This document shows, one piece after another, positions 38,401 to 48,469 of a DNA stretch of 64,000 nucleotides; positions within the stretch are counted from its first letter, which is position 1; each line of letters begins with the position of its first letter. Source of the stretch: Bugula neritina (taxonomy: Eukaryota; Bryozoa; Gymnolaemata; Cheilostomatida; Bugulidae); contig OZ037771.1 in NCBI GenBank assembly GCA_964035545.1, positions 12,840,980-12,904,979 on the forward strand, given 5' to 3'. A program made the position numbers and the translations under genes. Under the pieces are notes generated by a model that saw only the letters and a list, made by a program, of their open reading frames with translations, did no database searches and had not been told where the DNA came from.

Positions 38401-41400
38401 CAGCAACTGTAAGCATAAAGTATCAGCAAATGTCAGCATAAAGTGTCAACAACTGTAAGCAGAAAGTGTCAACAACTGTAAGCAGAAAGTATCAGCAACT
38501 GTAAGCAGAAAGTAGCAGCAAATGTCAGCATATGTAAAGTGTCAACAACTGTAAGCAGAAAGTATCAGCAAATAGTATCAATAAGAACCTGTCAATAAAT
38601 AGTGTCAGCAGATATCAACAGAAAGTATCAGCAGATGTCAGCATAAAATGCCAGCAAAAGTGTCGGCAGAAAATTTCAGATAGATAAAAAACCTGTGTAT
38701 ATTAATGACCGACATACTTGAGGAATTTTTACAGGCGGTGAATCACCAACGGCATCACTTCCCGACAGAAGGCAGCGCTTGATTAGCTCGTTGTATGGGT
38801 GGTCCTTCTTAGCGTGGTGAAACTCATCAAACACAAGAAGAGTGAAGTCGGTGATAGATGCACTACTAGACATTTGAAAATAGTTGTTGATGATTTGCGG
38901 CGTCACGACTAAGACGGCAAACTCCTCCCCTTTCACCAACTCTTTCACTCTCTCGGCCGGAATATTACTCTCTCCGATAATCTTCATAGCCTGAGGGACA
39001 GAAAAATTACTAATACTCCACTGGTTTGCTACAAATTGTGAGAATAATTTGCTGGCCAAGAAGCTTTACATTTTCTAAAACTTTTACTCTCACTGGGATT
39101 TGAACCCGAGAGTGCTAACTATTACACCACAACACAACACTATACATTCAACGGAAGCCTAATTTTACATTTGTTTAAATAAATAATTCAACAGTTATAA
39201 AATGCAGAAAGAAAGTGATGTATTGAAGGTACATGAATATTTTGCTATTGATGTAGTGACGCACCTTTTCAGACCACGCTAGGGGCAGATAATCCTTAAT
39301 TTTTTCCAGTTGTTGCGTAGCGAGTTCAGCTGTTGGCACAAAGAATATAACTTTGGGTTTATCTAAAAATAGAACATAGGCTAATCGTGTCAGTCTATTA
39401 AAGCACTACCCAGCACTTCAAAATGGCAAAGAAAGGTTCACAAATATCCAACACCAGTGAAGTTCCGACAAGCTACACAAAGCTTAGAACCAGCTAAAAA
39501 CACATCACTGTAACTTACCGTGTCTGTGGTTGTTCAAATGTTGAATGATGACCTTAATGGCTACGTAGGTCTTGCCGGTGCCGGTAGGAAGTAGAATGAT
39601 GTCATTCTCTCCGGCCAATGATCTCTTCACTATCTCTTCTTGATACGGCCGTAATTTGAGTACTTTATGATAATCATCATACGGTGAAATGCTGACTGCA
39701 ACATCCAATAATTACATTTAACATAACTCAAAGTTGCCAAATAGTTCCTCTATCATGAAGAGATCAATTTATATCTAAGACGTATATGTTGAGTAAATCA
39801 GACACAGAGCCCACCTGTCACTTAGTGTCACTCAGCTGATTACACTCTTACTAGACACAGAGATCACTTATCACTTGGTGTCACTCAGCTGATTACACTC
39901 TTCTAGACACAGAGCTCACTTGTCACTTGGTGTCACTCAGCTGATTACACTCTTACTAGACACAGAGCTCACTTGTCACTTGGTGTCACTCAGCTGATTA
40001 CACTCTTCTAGACACAGAGCTCACTTGTCACTTGGTGTCACTCAGCTGATTACACTCTTACTAGACACAGAGCTCACTTGTCACTTGGTGTCACTCAGCT
40101 GATTACACTCTTCTAGACACAGCGCTCACTTGTCAATTAGTGTCACTCAGCTGATTACACTCTTACTAAACACAGAGTTCACTTGTCACTTGGTGTCACT
40201 CAGCTGATTACACTCTTACTAGACACAAAGCTCACCTGTCACTTAGGGTCACGTATTTCAATACACTCACACTAGACCTGGAGTTCATCAGAGCAAAAGG
40301 TGGCGCAACTAAGAGATCCCACAACTATGAGTACAAAAAAATTCGTCCTGAACTCATAGTTTATGAAAAAGAGTCTCACCCAATGCAACGTCTGTATCTT
40401 TACTTCTGTCAGACACTGATGAGTCATCAACTGTCTGCTGAGTGGTACTTGGAAGTAAATCAGATAGAACCGGGTCACCAAGCACTTCTGGAACATCTAC
40501 AGAGTTATCACTTTTAAAAACGGACAGTGCAGGAACGTTGCCGCTTGCGACGCTGTTTTGTGCCACACCTGGCTGACTCGGCGCATTCTGTGATGGTTGG
40601 TCAGGAAAGTCTGTAAATAAAAGTACATAGTTTCTATACTTTACTAAACATGCTGCATAATTTATTGATGCGAAACTAAGCTAAGTATTGGGAACATTAA
40701 AATTTTTCACCAAATAATTGAACAAAAATATTTAATATTATCTGTAAAAAAACGCTAAAACAATCTTCAAATAATTATTTAACAATAAATGACAGTTGTC
40801 CTAATTCTTTAACATATTTATTTGTGGAATGACAAATGAGTGAAAAATTTTCAGTCATAATATTTTACAATTAATATTATATTATTAAAAATTGTTCAAC
40901 ATTCATGCTTACAACATTTGCATTGTTGCAACGAGACAGTGAATTGAAAAGTGATAAATTAAGTTAGTAGAGTTGTCTTCTACCAAAAAAAACCCCAAAA
41001 GCTCACGTCAATTTGAGTTTTCTATTCCTTTGGAAAACTGCCGATTACAAGGGTGTTTAGGCAGACCAAGTACTGTGCATCTCACTATGTTAGTAGTTTG
41101 GTGATTTAATATGACACAAGGGTTTGTGGCTAGTAGATGCTCTTCCTTACAGCCCCAATAATCGTTATCTGGATTCAAACCTGCTTACCAAGCCAGTGCT
41201 CTAATCACCAGACCATGACAGCTATTCTAAAACGAAGTTAACAAAACACACCTTGCGAAGAATAATCTGAAGTTCTGCCAGGCTGTAGGGCATAGATAGA
41301 ATCTTCCGGTCTCTCCTCATTTGCCGATTGATTAGCGCTTTGAGCGGGATTCTCAGTCAGTGGCTCAACTAAACCAAAACAGGGAAATGAAATATCACAT

Positions 41401-42709
41401 ACTTCCTATCAAATACTCAACTCTACATTAGTTAGTACTTCCTGTCACGTACTCAACTCTACATTAGGTAGTACTTCCTGTCACGTACTCAACTCTACAT
41501 TAGTTAGTACTTCCTGTCACGTACTCAACTCTACATTAGTTAGTACTTCCTGTCACATACTCAACTCCACATTAGTTAGTACTTCCTGTCACATACTCAA
41601 CTCCACATTAGTTAGTACTTCCTGTCACATACTCAACTCCACATTAGTTAGTAATTCCTGTCACATACTCAACTCCACATTAGTTAGTACTTCCTGTCAC
41701 GTACTCTACATTAGTTAGTACTTCCTGTCACGTACTCTACATTAGTTAGTACTTCCTGTCACGTACTCAACTCCACATTAGTTAGTACTTCCTGTCACAT
41801 ACTCAACTCCACATTAGTTAGTAATTCCTGTCACATACTCAACTCCACATTAGTTAGTACTTCCTCTCACATACTCAACTCCACAGTAGGGGTAAAACTG
41901 GTACTTCTTATAAAATACTTGCAAAAAGAAGAAAAACTTGCATTGCTATTATAGTTCACACTGACTGAACACTTAAGAAAAGATTAGGTGATAAATATAT
42001 GTTATCATCACATCTAATAAGCATGTATTTGTGTACTTTTGATGAATTCATTATATTTACTCTCATCCAAAAGTAATGTTGAAATGCTACAGAGATTTCT
42101 TAAACTGTTGCTAACAGATCAACACTACTATACAGTGATCAGAAAGAATGATAAAGCAGCATCGTCAGTGCTCACTCTATCTGTCTTTATTCTTTAACTT
42201 TATTTTATATTTCTATTTATTATTACATACTAAAATACCTATGTAGAGTGTTAGTGTAATACAAATGCACGGCATATATTTCTAAGTATACAAACTAGCT
42301 GTCCTGCTGCCTAGCCCCAGGTCCTCTCGGGTTCTATCGCTGATTTGAAATGAATCTACAAAATTTCGACAACACGTGTCAGTTAACATAGGGTGTACAA
42401 AGATGAATATGAAATGTTAAACATAAAATCTGACCCAACCTTTCATAATACATAATTATGCTTATCCAAAATGATGCACATACATAATAATCAGAAACTA
42501 ACATAATTTTATTTCAAAAATGCTGAATGCTTCTATAAAATACACTATTGTGAAAAGTAAATCAGGTAAAATATTCTCCCATCTCACTGTATATTGTAAA
42601 TGACAGTAATTATTAGTCTATACATGATAAAAGTGGGTAATGTTGAAAACTAACCAAAAGGTGCATTTAAATCAGACGAAATATCAAACTCTGTATGCTC
42701 ACTGGCCAT
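32447..42709 (-). CDS. RIG-I-like receptor without CARDs (RLR1)
   Basis: A cytosolic superfamily 2 RNA helicase of the RIG-I/MDA5/LGP2 family, which senses double-stranded or 5'-triphosphate RNA. Sixteen exons: 42655-42709, 41252-41368, 40380-40610, 39519-39695, 39265-39362, 38718-38990, 38250-38406, 37789-37884, 36915-37099, 36196-36322, 35634-35873, 34867-35034, 34006-34125, 33234-33488, 32713-32808, 32447-32619 (2568 nt, 855 residues, all phases fit). Residues 1-135 are Ser/Gln/Asp-rich with no CARD. Helicase motifs: [17 protein letters not shown] (Walker A), [12 protein letters not shown] (Ia), [15 protein letters not shown] (II, DEFH not DECH), [11 protein letters not shown] (III), [15 protein letters not shown] (IV), [16 protein letters not shown] (V), IQSRGRARHK (VI). 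The C-terminal domain has zinc-ligand candidates SCKTCG and [11 protein letters not shown]. Without CARDs it resembles LGP2 in layout. The donor at 36196 (TTG|gttcgt) is weak. Confidence 0.9.
38407..38680. repeat. tandem repeat reproducing an RLR1 splice acceptor
   Basis: Units of about 22-25 bp containing CAACTGTAAGCAGAAAGT or CAAATGTCAGCATAAAGT. On the coding strand several units read CTTTCTGCTTACAGTTG, the same sequence as the acceptor of the exon at 38250-38406. Confidence 0.85.
39096..39136 (-). other. tRNA-like fragment lacking an anticodon arm
   Basis: On the minus strand GTGGTGTAATAGTTAGCAC (D-arm/A-box-like) is followed almost directly by TCGGGTTCAAATCCC (T-arm/B-box). The roughly 20 nt of anticodon arm and variable loop are absent. 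It lies in an RLR1 intron and is a pseudogene or SINE remnant. Confidence 0.5.
39795..40260. repeat. about 53-bp tandem repeat, 8-9 units, dimeric
   Basis: Each unit contains AGACACAGAGCTCACTTGTC and ACTCAGCTGATTACACTCTT. Units with CTTACTAGAC and CTTCTAGAC junctions mostly alternate, so a dimer was amplified. It lies in the RLR1 intron between the N-terminal region and the first helicase exon. Confidence 0.9.
41138..41225 (-). mobile_element. tRNA-derived SINE fragment
   Basis: On the minus strand there is an A-box-like TGGTGATTAGAGCACTGG, a B-box-like GGTTTGAATCC, and then AAGGAAGAGCATCTA, which matches the GGAAGAGCATCCA body of the other SINE copies. Confidence 0.6.
41394..41886. repeat. 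36-bp tandem repeat, about 13 units
   Basis: The unit contains TTAGTTAGTACTTCCTGTCA and CATACTCAACTCCACA. Two adjacent units are shortened by loss of CAACTC. Units are directly adjacent without spacers. It lies in the first long RLR1 intron. Confidence 0.95.
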
Positions 42710-42859
42710 CTCTCAGAGTAGACCAGTCAACCAGTTCAGAGATGCAAGTTTAGGAACGTCTCATCTCAGAAGGGCTTTGATTACTACACAATGATATCAT
42801 CAAGCATTAGTATGCACATTTATATAAGAGAAAAGCTTTATTCTTATTTCTCTCTTACA

Positions 42860-43185
42860 TCACTCACTCACTCACCCACTCACTCAGTCACTCACTTACC
42901 CACTCACTCACTCAATCACCCACTTACTCACTCACCCAATCACTCACTCAGTTACTCACTCACTCACCCAATCACTCACTCAGTTACTCACTCCTTTACT
43001 CACTCACACTGGCTCGCTCGCTCATCCAATCACTCACTCCTTTACTCACTCACACTGGCTCACTCACTCACTCGCTCGCTCACTCACTCACTCATTCACT
43101 CAGTCACTCACTCAGTCACTCGCTCACTCAGTCACTCACTCAGTCACTCGCTCACTCAGTCACTCACTCAGTCACCCACTCACAA
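42860..43185. repeat. (ACTC)n array with variants
   Basis: About 325 bp of CACT/ACTC tetranucleotides with CCCA, GTCA and GCTC variants. It begins about 150 bp upstream of the RLR1 start codon and produces a spurious Thr/His/Ser-rich frame. Confidence 0.95.
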
Positions 43186-43739
43186 ATGATCATACTATCT
43201 TCACACACATGCACGCATACACTCTTGCATACCCTCATTCACACAATTTAATAACTTGTTAAAATATTAGAAACTTGAAGAACCAAAACAAAATTTAAAA
43301 AATCGAATATTTTGCAAGTGAACTTTGCAACCTAATTTTCTCCACTATCAAATTTCTATTTTTCAGCTGTCTGCATTACAATTTATCTGCTCTACAAGTA
43401 GGATTATGACTTTTGACATGATAAAAAATAGATAAGCACTACCTATTTTACATTGTAAATTTTCTATCAAACCCAGGTGCTTATACGAATGTCATTTGCA
43501 AACAAAGATGAACTTGCTAAAGTCAATACTGTCACATGTTACTAAATGGTTTAGTGAGCCAAGATATTTCTCAGCTTTATGTTTTGCTAACTTTTATTTA
43601 GACATCCCTTAGTTTTCAAATTTATTAAAAAATTTAATCATATGTTGTAAAATATTAATAATGACAAAAGTTATTTACCAACTGTTTTTCACTTGAGCTT
43701 GTTGTCAAGCCACATTCTAAATTGGTTCTGTATAAATAC

Positions 43740-44190
43740 TGTAATGGTTAGGAGAAGTATACCCCCCCCCCCCAGTACCCCCGCTAAACATGACTCTAAA
43801 TATTATGGTCAAGGACGACAACTCCAAGTCATGCCGCATTTCCATGCGGTGCCCTACTAGTAATTATGGGCAACATCGCCAGCAACTACGGGCGACACTG
43901 CCGGAATCTTGTGTCAACCAACCAGGATCCACTCTGTGTATATAAGCAATGCCTTCCGGCGCCCACAGCAGTCTTGGACAGTAGCAGTAGATAACTAGGT
44001 TGACTTTATGTAATTGTTTCGGCTATTGTACTCTTTTCTCTTTTATACATGTACTGATTTTCGATCGTGTGTAATTGATAAACAATACAGTTCTCTTGTT
44101 AAATGATCAACTGGTTCAGTTTTTCACATGACCTCACAGTGGATATGCAACACAATAACACCCAAATTAGTAGTACACAAAACTACAACA
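43740..44190 (+). mobile_element. probable solo LTR, copy 1
   Basis: 451 bp from TGTAATGG to ACTACAACA, i.e. TG...CA ends, flanked on both sides by ATAC (4-bp target-site duplication at 43736-43739 and 44191-44194). Inside are TATATAAGCAATGCC (TATA-like), GTCTTGGACAGTA downstream, and a T-rich tail. A second copy with the same order of blocks is at 55787-56267. No internal gag or pol sequence lies next to either copy. Confidence 0.75.
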
Positions 44191-44781
44191 ATACCATGAA
44201 GTGATTAAGAACTCTAACTAAACTCTTTTATAGGCCAGTTGTTGAGCAAGCATGTGGCAAAACATACAGGACAACAATATAACATATGACTGATATCAAC
44301 CACTGTAGAAACTCATTATGTAATATAGAGAGGGACACAAATGCCCAAAACAAGCATTGTATTTACCAAAATGAAATTATTATATTTCAAGTATATGAAA
44401 AGCTTCCAGATGGTTTAAGATATCCAATTTAAAACCAATAGCTGCTTGATACTATAAATTTGCAACAATGATTCATTACAATGATTACTACTTTTACTAA
44501 CATCACTGATGGTGCTACTAGTGCTAACATCACTAATGGTACTACTAGACAAATAGCAATGATAAATATTACATAATTATATAGATTGAGTGTTATAGAC
44601 TTTACTTTTAGTTTTACAGTTTCAGGAAATCAAAGTTTAATGGTAATAATCGGTATCAACAGTTGCAGTAAAATACATACCCAATGATTGAATGAATACT
44701 TAGAGAGCTACGCTTAGAGTTAGATTATCATTATATTTGTAGTATTGTTTATAGTACTACTACTAGTGCTAGTTGAAAAAT

Positions 44782-44862
44782 AATTGGCCCCACTGGGAAT
44801 CGTACCCGAGTCCTCTGGCTTGCAAGCAAGTGTGCTAACCATTACACCACGGGGACCACTGG
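44782..44862 (-). other. tRNA-like sequence, copy 1
   Basis: On the minus strand GTCCCCGTGGTGTAATGG, TTAGCACACTTGC and GATTCCCAGTGGGGCC follow tRNA order. The anticodon region is the palindrome GCTTGCAAGC and cannot make a normal 5-bp stem with a 7-nt loop. A T-loop base is altered compared with the copy at about 45012-45093. It is best read as a tRNA pseudogene or SINE head. Confidence 0.55.
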
Positions 44863-45011
44863 GTAAACATATAACTACATCCCACCCAGTTCTCTGAATC
44901 CCACTGGCCTATTTACTACTCCTTCAGTCTTCAGGCTCCCCTGGCCACTTAACTCCCTCGGAGTACTACTACTACTACACTTCACTAAAGGCCGAAATAG
45001 CTTGAAAAATA

Positions 45012-45093
45012 ATTGCCCCCACTGGGAATCGAACCCGTGTCCTTTGGCTTGCAAGCAAGTGTGCTAACCTTTACACCACGGGAACCACTGGGT
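45012..45093 (-). other. tRNA-like sequence, copy 2
   Basis: About 90% like the copy at 44782, with the same palindromic GCTTGCAAGC anticodon region and an intact B-box GGTTCGATTCC. Homology extends into both flanks (AAAATAATTG and the ACCACTGGGTAAACAT side), so a larger segment was duplicated. Confidence 0.55.
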
Positions 45094-45547
45094 AAACATT
45101 TAACTACAGTAGTACAGGTACTACTAGTACTAGTACTACTACTACTAGTACTACTAACTTAAATTTACTAATTACCATACTGATACTCAGAGTGATAACG
45201 ATACTAATTCAATTTCAATGTCTATCACTATAGCTATAAGATTGAACAGCTTCCTGAACCTTAGCCTAATTCAGTATGAGTATTTCACCTTGAGTTTTAT
45301 TTTTAGTAATTCAAATTGGAAACTCAAACTGAAATCGTAAAACTTAAACTAAGAGTAAGTTTATCGTTTTGAATATAACTTTTACCTCACCTGACAGATA
45401 AACTGATAAAGCACACTTTGACTTGATAAAATAATAAACACCAGGCCGAGGAAATGCAAACAATTGTAAACCAACATTAATAACTAGGACGTAAAGGTAA
45501 TTTGGAAAAAAAAGTAAACTAAATCGCGCTCCGAATTTCCAACTTCT

Positions 45548-45557
45548 GGGATTCCCC
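45548..45557. promoter_or_regulatory. kappaB consensus site
   Basis: GGGATTCCCC fits the GGGRNNYYCC consensus for NF-kappaB/Rel proteins. It is about 2.8 kb upstream of the RLR1 start codon. Function is inferred only from the motif. Confidence 0.3.
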
Positions 45558-45559
45558 TA

Positions 45560-45745
45560 ATAGAAATGCTATTTTGAATTATTTTTTAAGCAGCTCCGAG
45601 TAGGGGCTGACTGAGTGCAGTAGTTTGGGTTCTCAATTTTGAAGTTCGCTCCTTCAGCTCAAAACTTGAGAACGTTCAACTACTGCATTTATCTGCCCCC
45701 CAACCTGGAGCTGCTTATAGAATAACTTTGCTATTGTGGCTTTCG
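45560..45745. mobile_element. MITE-like hairpin
   Basis: Left-half blocks AAGCAGCTCC, GCAGTAGTT and GTTCTCAA are repeated in inverted order on the right (GAGCTGCTTAT, AACTACTGC, TTGAGAAC). The outer blocks TGCTATTTTGAATTAT and AATAACTTTGCTATTG also pair. The arms are about 90 bp. Confidence 0.65.
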
Positions 45746-46729
45746 TGGCCTAAACTGTAAACTTGCGAGAGGGGATTCATTAACCACTCAATATTATCAA
45801 GGTGGCGATGGCGATGATTTTCTGCTATCCAATAGTTCGAGATTTTTCGGCTATTCGAGGAATGCAAGCCCAAGAAACCTCATATAGAAGACAACTCTGA
45901 TAACGCATTATGCAGTCGTAACATAATGGACAATGAGGAGACTTTCGATACTTGCAATACTTCATATTGTAGCACATAAATCAATTATAGCCCTTCTGTT
46001 GCCACTATATGTGAGTTATGTATATATTTGGTAAAATAGTAACATGCATAGGTCTATATATAATTATTCTTCACAAATCCCAGCCTCTTCGGCACAACTT
46101 TCAGTAATAAAACTAAGTAACTGATGCGGCCACTTTAAACAAAATACGCACATTGCAGGTTACAAAAATTGGAGAAACCATACTCTTAAATTAGCACAGT
46201 AAAAAGCAGGCAGTGAAAAATGTTGTTAGCCCCTGTTCTAATAAAATAATTGTAATTTTATTATAATGCTAGTAGCCTATAGGCTATAACACACTACCAA
46301 TGATACAGTATGTTATCATGCTTAGGTATATACTAACCTTTATGTGATTTTTCCTATAACAATTGGGTTTAACGTTTGCTCCAGTTTTAAGTATATTAAT
46401 ATTGTGAAAAAACAAAAGCTTGGTTCATCATAGTATATATTCATATATATAATACATTCATTTGGATTTTGTTTAAAATATATTTAATCTTAAAAATCTT
46501 GTTAAATTGAAAATATTTTCGCAACATTCTTAATAACAATGTGAAATAATATTATACTAATTATAAAAACTATATTAAATACAAAAATTAAGACACAAAC
46601 ATTGTATAAGTACAAAATATTGAGCAGGAACTGTAAAATTAATCATATTGATTGCCTTTAACTATACTTGTTAGCTATAAGAAAGAAATATATAAATATC
46701 TTAAATAAAGCTTGGAGATATTTTGGACT

Positions 46730-48352
46730 TTATTTCCGCCACTGTACATCTGTCACTGCGTTTATACCCTGGGTGACACCTAAAACAGATGGCATAGTAC
46801 AGAGTACAGAAGGTGTGTTTACTTCTTGCGTTACAATAAAAGTCTAGCAAATAATTTACAGTTAGCAGATAGCCAGATACTGTGTAGGGGGGGGGGGGGG
46901 GGCAGCCAAAGTCATGGCGTATTTTCATTATTTCTTGGCTAGTTCTATAAGTGCAAGTATTTGACCGAATGTTGAAATAGATGCGATTTTCCATCCAAAA
47001 ATTTCTCTCTACTCACGTAGTTTAATAAAATCCTCAGAAATGATTGTGAAGGTATACGTCATATGCGCCAGCTATTACTATAATAAACTAGCTGACTATA
47101 TTCTAAACAGCAGTTTAAGGTCATGTGATACGGGTCTTACCGCAAGTATTGCCGCCAATCCTTAAGTAGACATAGCCTTTGTGCCCCCAGTCATCTCCCC
47201 ATGAGTTCTTTACGATGTAGTACGGAACGTCCCCTACACACCACGTAAATATGCATTCAATTATCAAGAGTGTAAAAGATCAATACAGGTGTATTAATTA
47301 AGAGAAGCCTGTGCTCTAGAAAAAAAAATGTAGCAAAAGAAGTTATGTTTTCATAAGAATTTTAATCACACGCCCTAAACCATAACTTATAAAGAAAGTT
47401 AAAAAATCCAAGCTATTAAAATCACTTTATTACTGTACTAAAATGAAAAATTTATAAGTCGAAATATTTTTTCAAATCTCTCGCTAAGGCAGGAAGTGAG
47501 TGTCTGGGGGTTGCAGACGTACCTGTGAGGTCATATCCCACTATTTGCACGGCATGATTGATACTTGTACCACAGTGATACTGAATAATGCCCCCCATGT
47601 ACTCATTCCACGTGCTGGCATCCACCCCTGCTACGAGGGGTCCGTACTTGTACAATAAGAGTAGCAAATTTGTCTCGTTCCTAAAGTCACATGATAGTCA
47701 CATGATGTCATACAGTGTATTTATAACAGACAGCTTAACACAACTGATATATAGAATAAAACCAATATAATACTATATAATATACAGTCATAATATCATT
47801 ATGACTGTATATTATACTGTAAGCTCCTCCCACTCTTAATAACTATATAAATATTGTTTTTCATATGCTAAAATAGTCAACATAATATACCAGGATCTTT
47901 ATAAACATTTATATAGCAAATAGCTTAACACAACTGATATATAAAATAAAAATATAATAATAATATAGAGTACACAAAAATAATATATAATAATATCCAC
48001 TTTAATAACTACATGTTGGCTAGAATAAATCTGTTAAGAATATATTACACAATGTTGGATTGTATAAAAGCAAAGTCATAAAAACCTCTAAATTGTCACA
48101 GAATTAAATACAACGCAGAGAGTAAAATATTCAACAACTACCCTAGGATAAAGTAGCGTGTAGCATAAAACATTATTATCTATTTATAAAGATGTTATAT
48201 TACAAGCATTATATTATATAGTAATATATTATACTACGGTATAGTGCGTTATACCGTTACAAATTAATATAAAATATATGATTCTATAATAGCACTAGTA
48301 TTATATTATTTTATTTAAAACCATATTAGACTATTTATAACATATTATATAG

Positions 48353-48414
<62 letters not shown>

Positions 48415-48431
48415 CTATATAATATATATAT

Positions 48432-48469
<38 letters not shown>

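Larger units (their letters stand above)
42710..46729. other. intergenic region upstream of RLR1 and downstream of the protease
   Basis: About 4 kb with no supportable exon. It contains an ACTC array, a probable solo LTR, two tRNA-like repeats, a MITE-like hairpin and a perfect kappaB consensus, all listed separately. The RLR1 promoter should lie just right of 42709. Confidence 0.5.

Noticed and set aside
41394-41886. Possible CRISPR-like array of 36-bp repeats
   Set aside because: Units are directly adjacent with no unique spacers, and the context is a eukaryotic intron; this is a minisatellite.
42791-43189. Thr/His/Ser-rich 132-residue frame
   Set aside because: It is an (ACTC)n array upstream of RLR1 with no splice or protein support.
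44782-45093. Two functional tRNA genes
   Set aside because: The anticodon arm cannot form a normal 5-bp stem with a 7-nt loop, and the first copy has T-arm changes; they are more likely tRNA-like repeats.
46701-46994. 97-residue minus-strand frame with a poly-Pro run
   Set aside because: It spans the last protease exon in a different frame; the poly-Pro comes from a poly-G tract.
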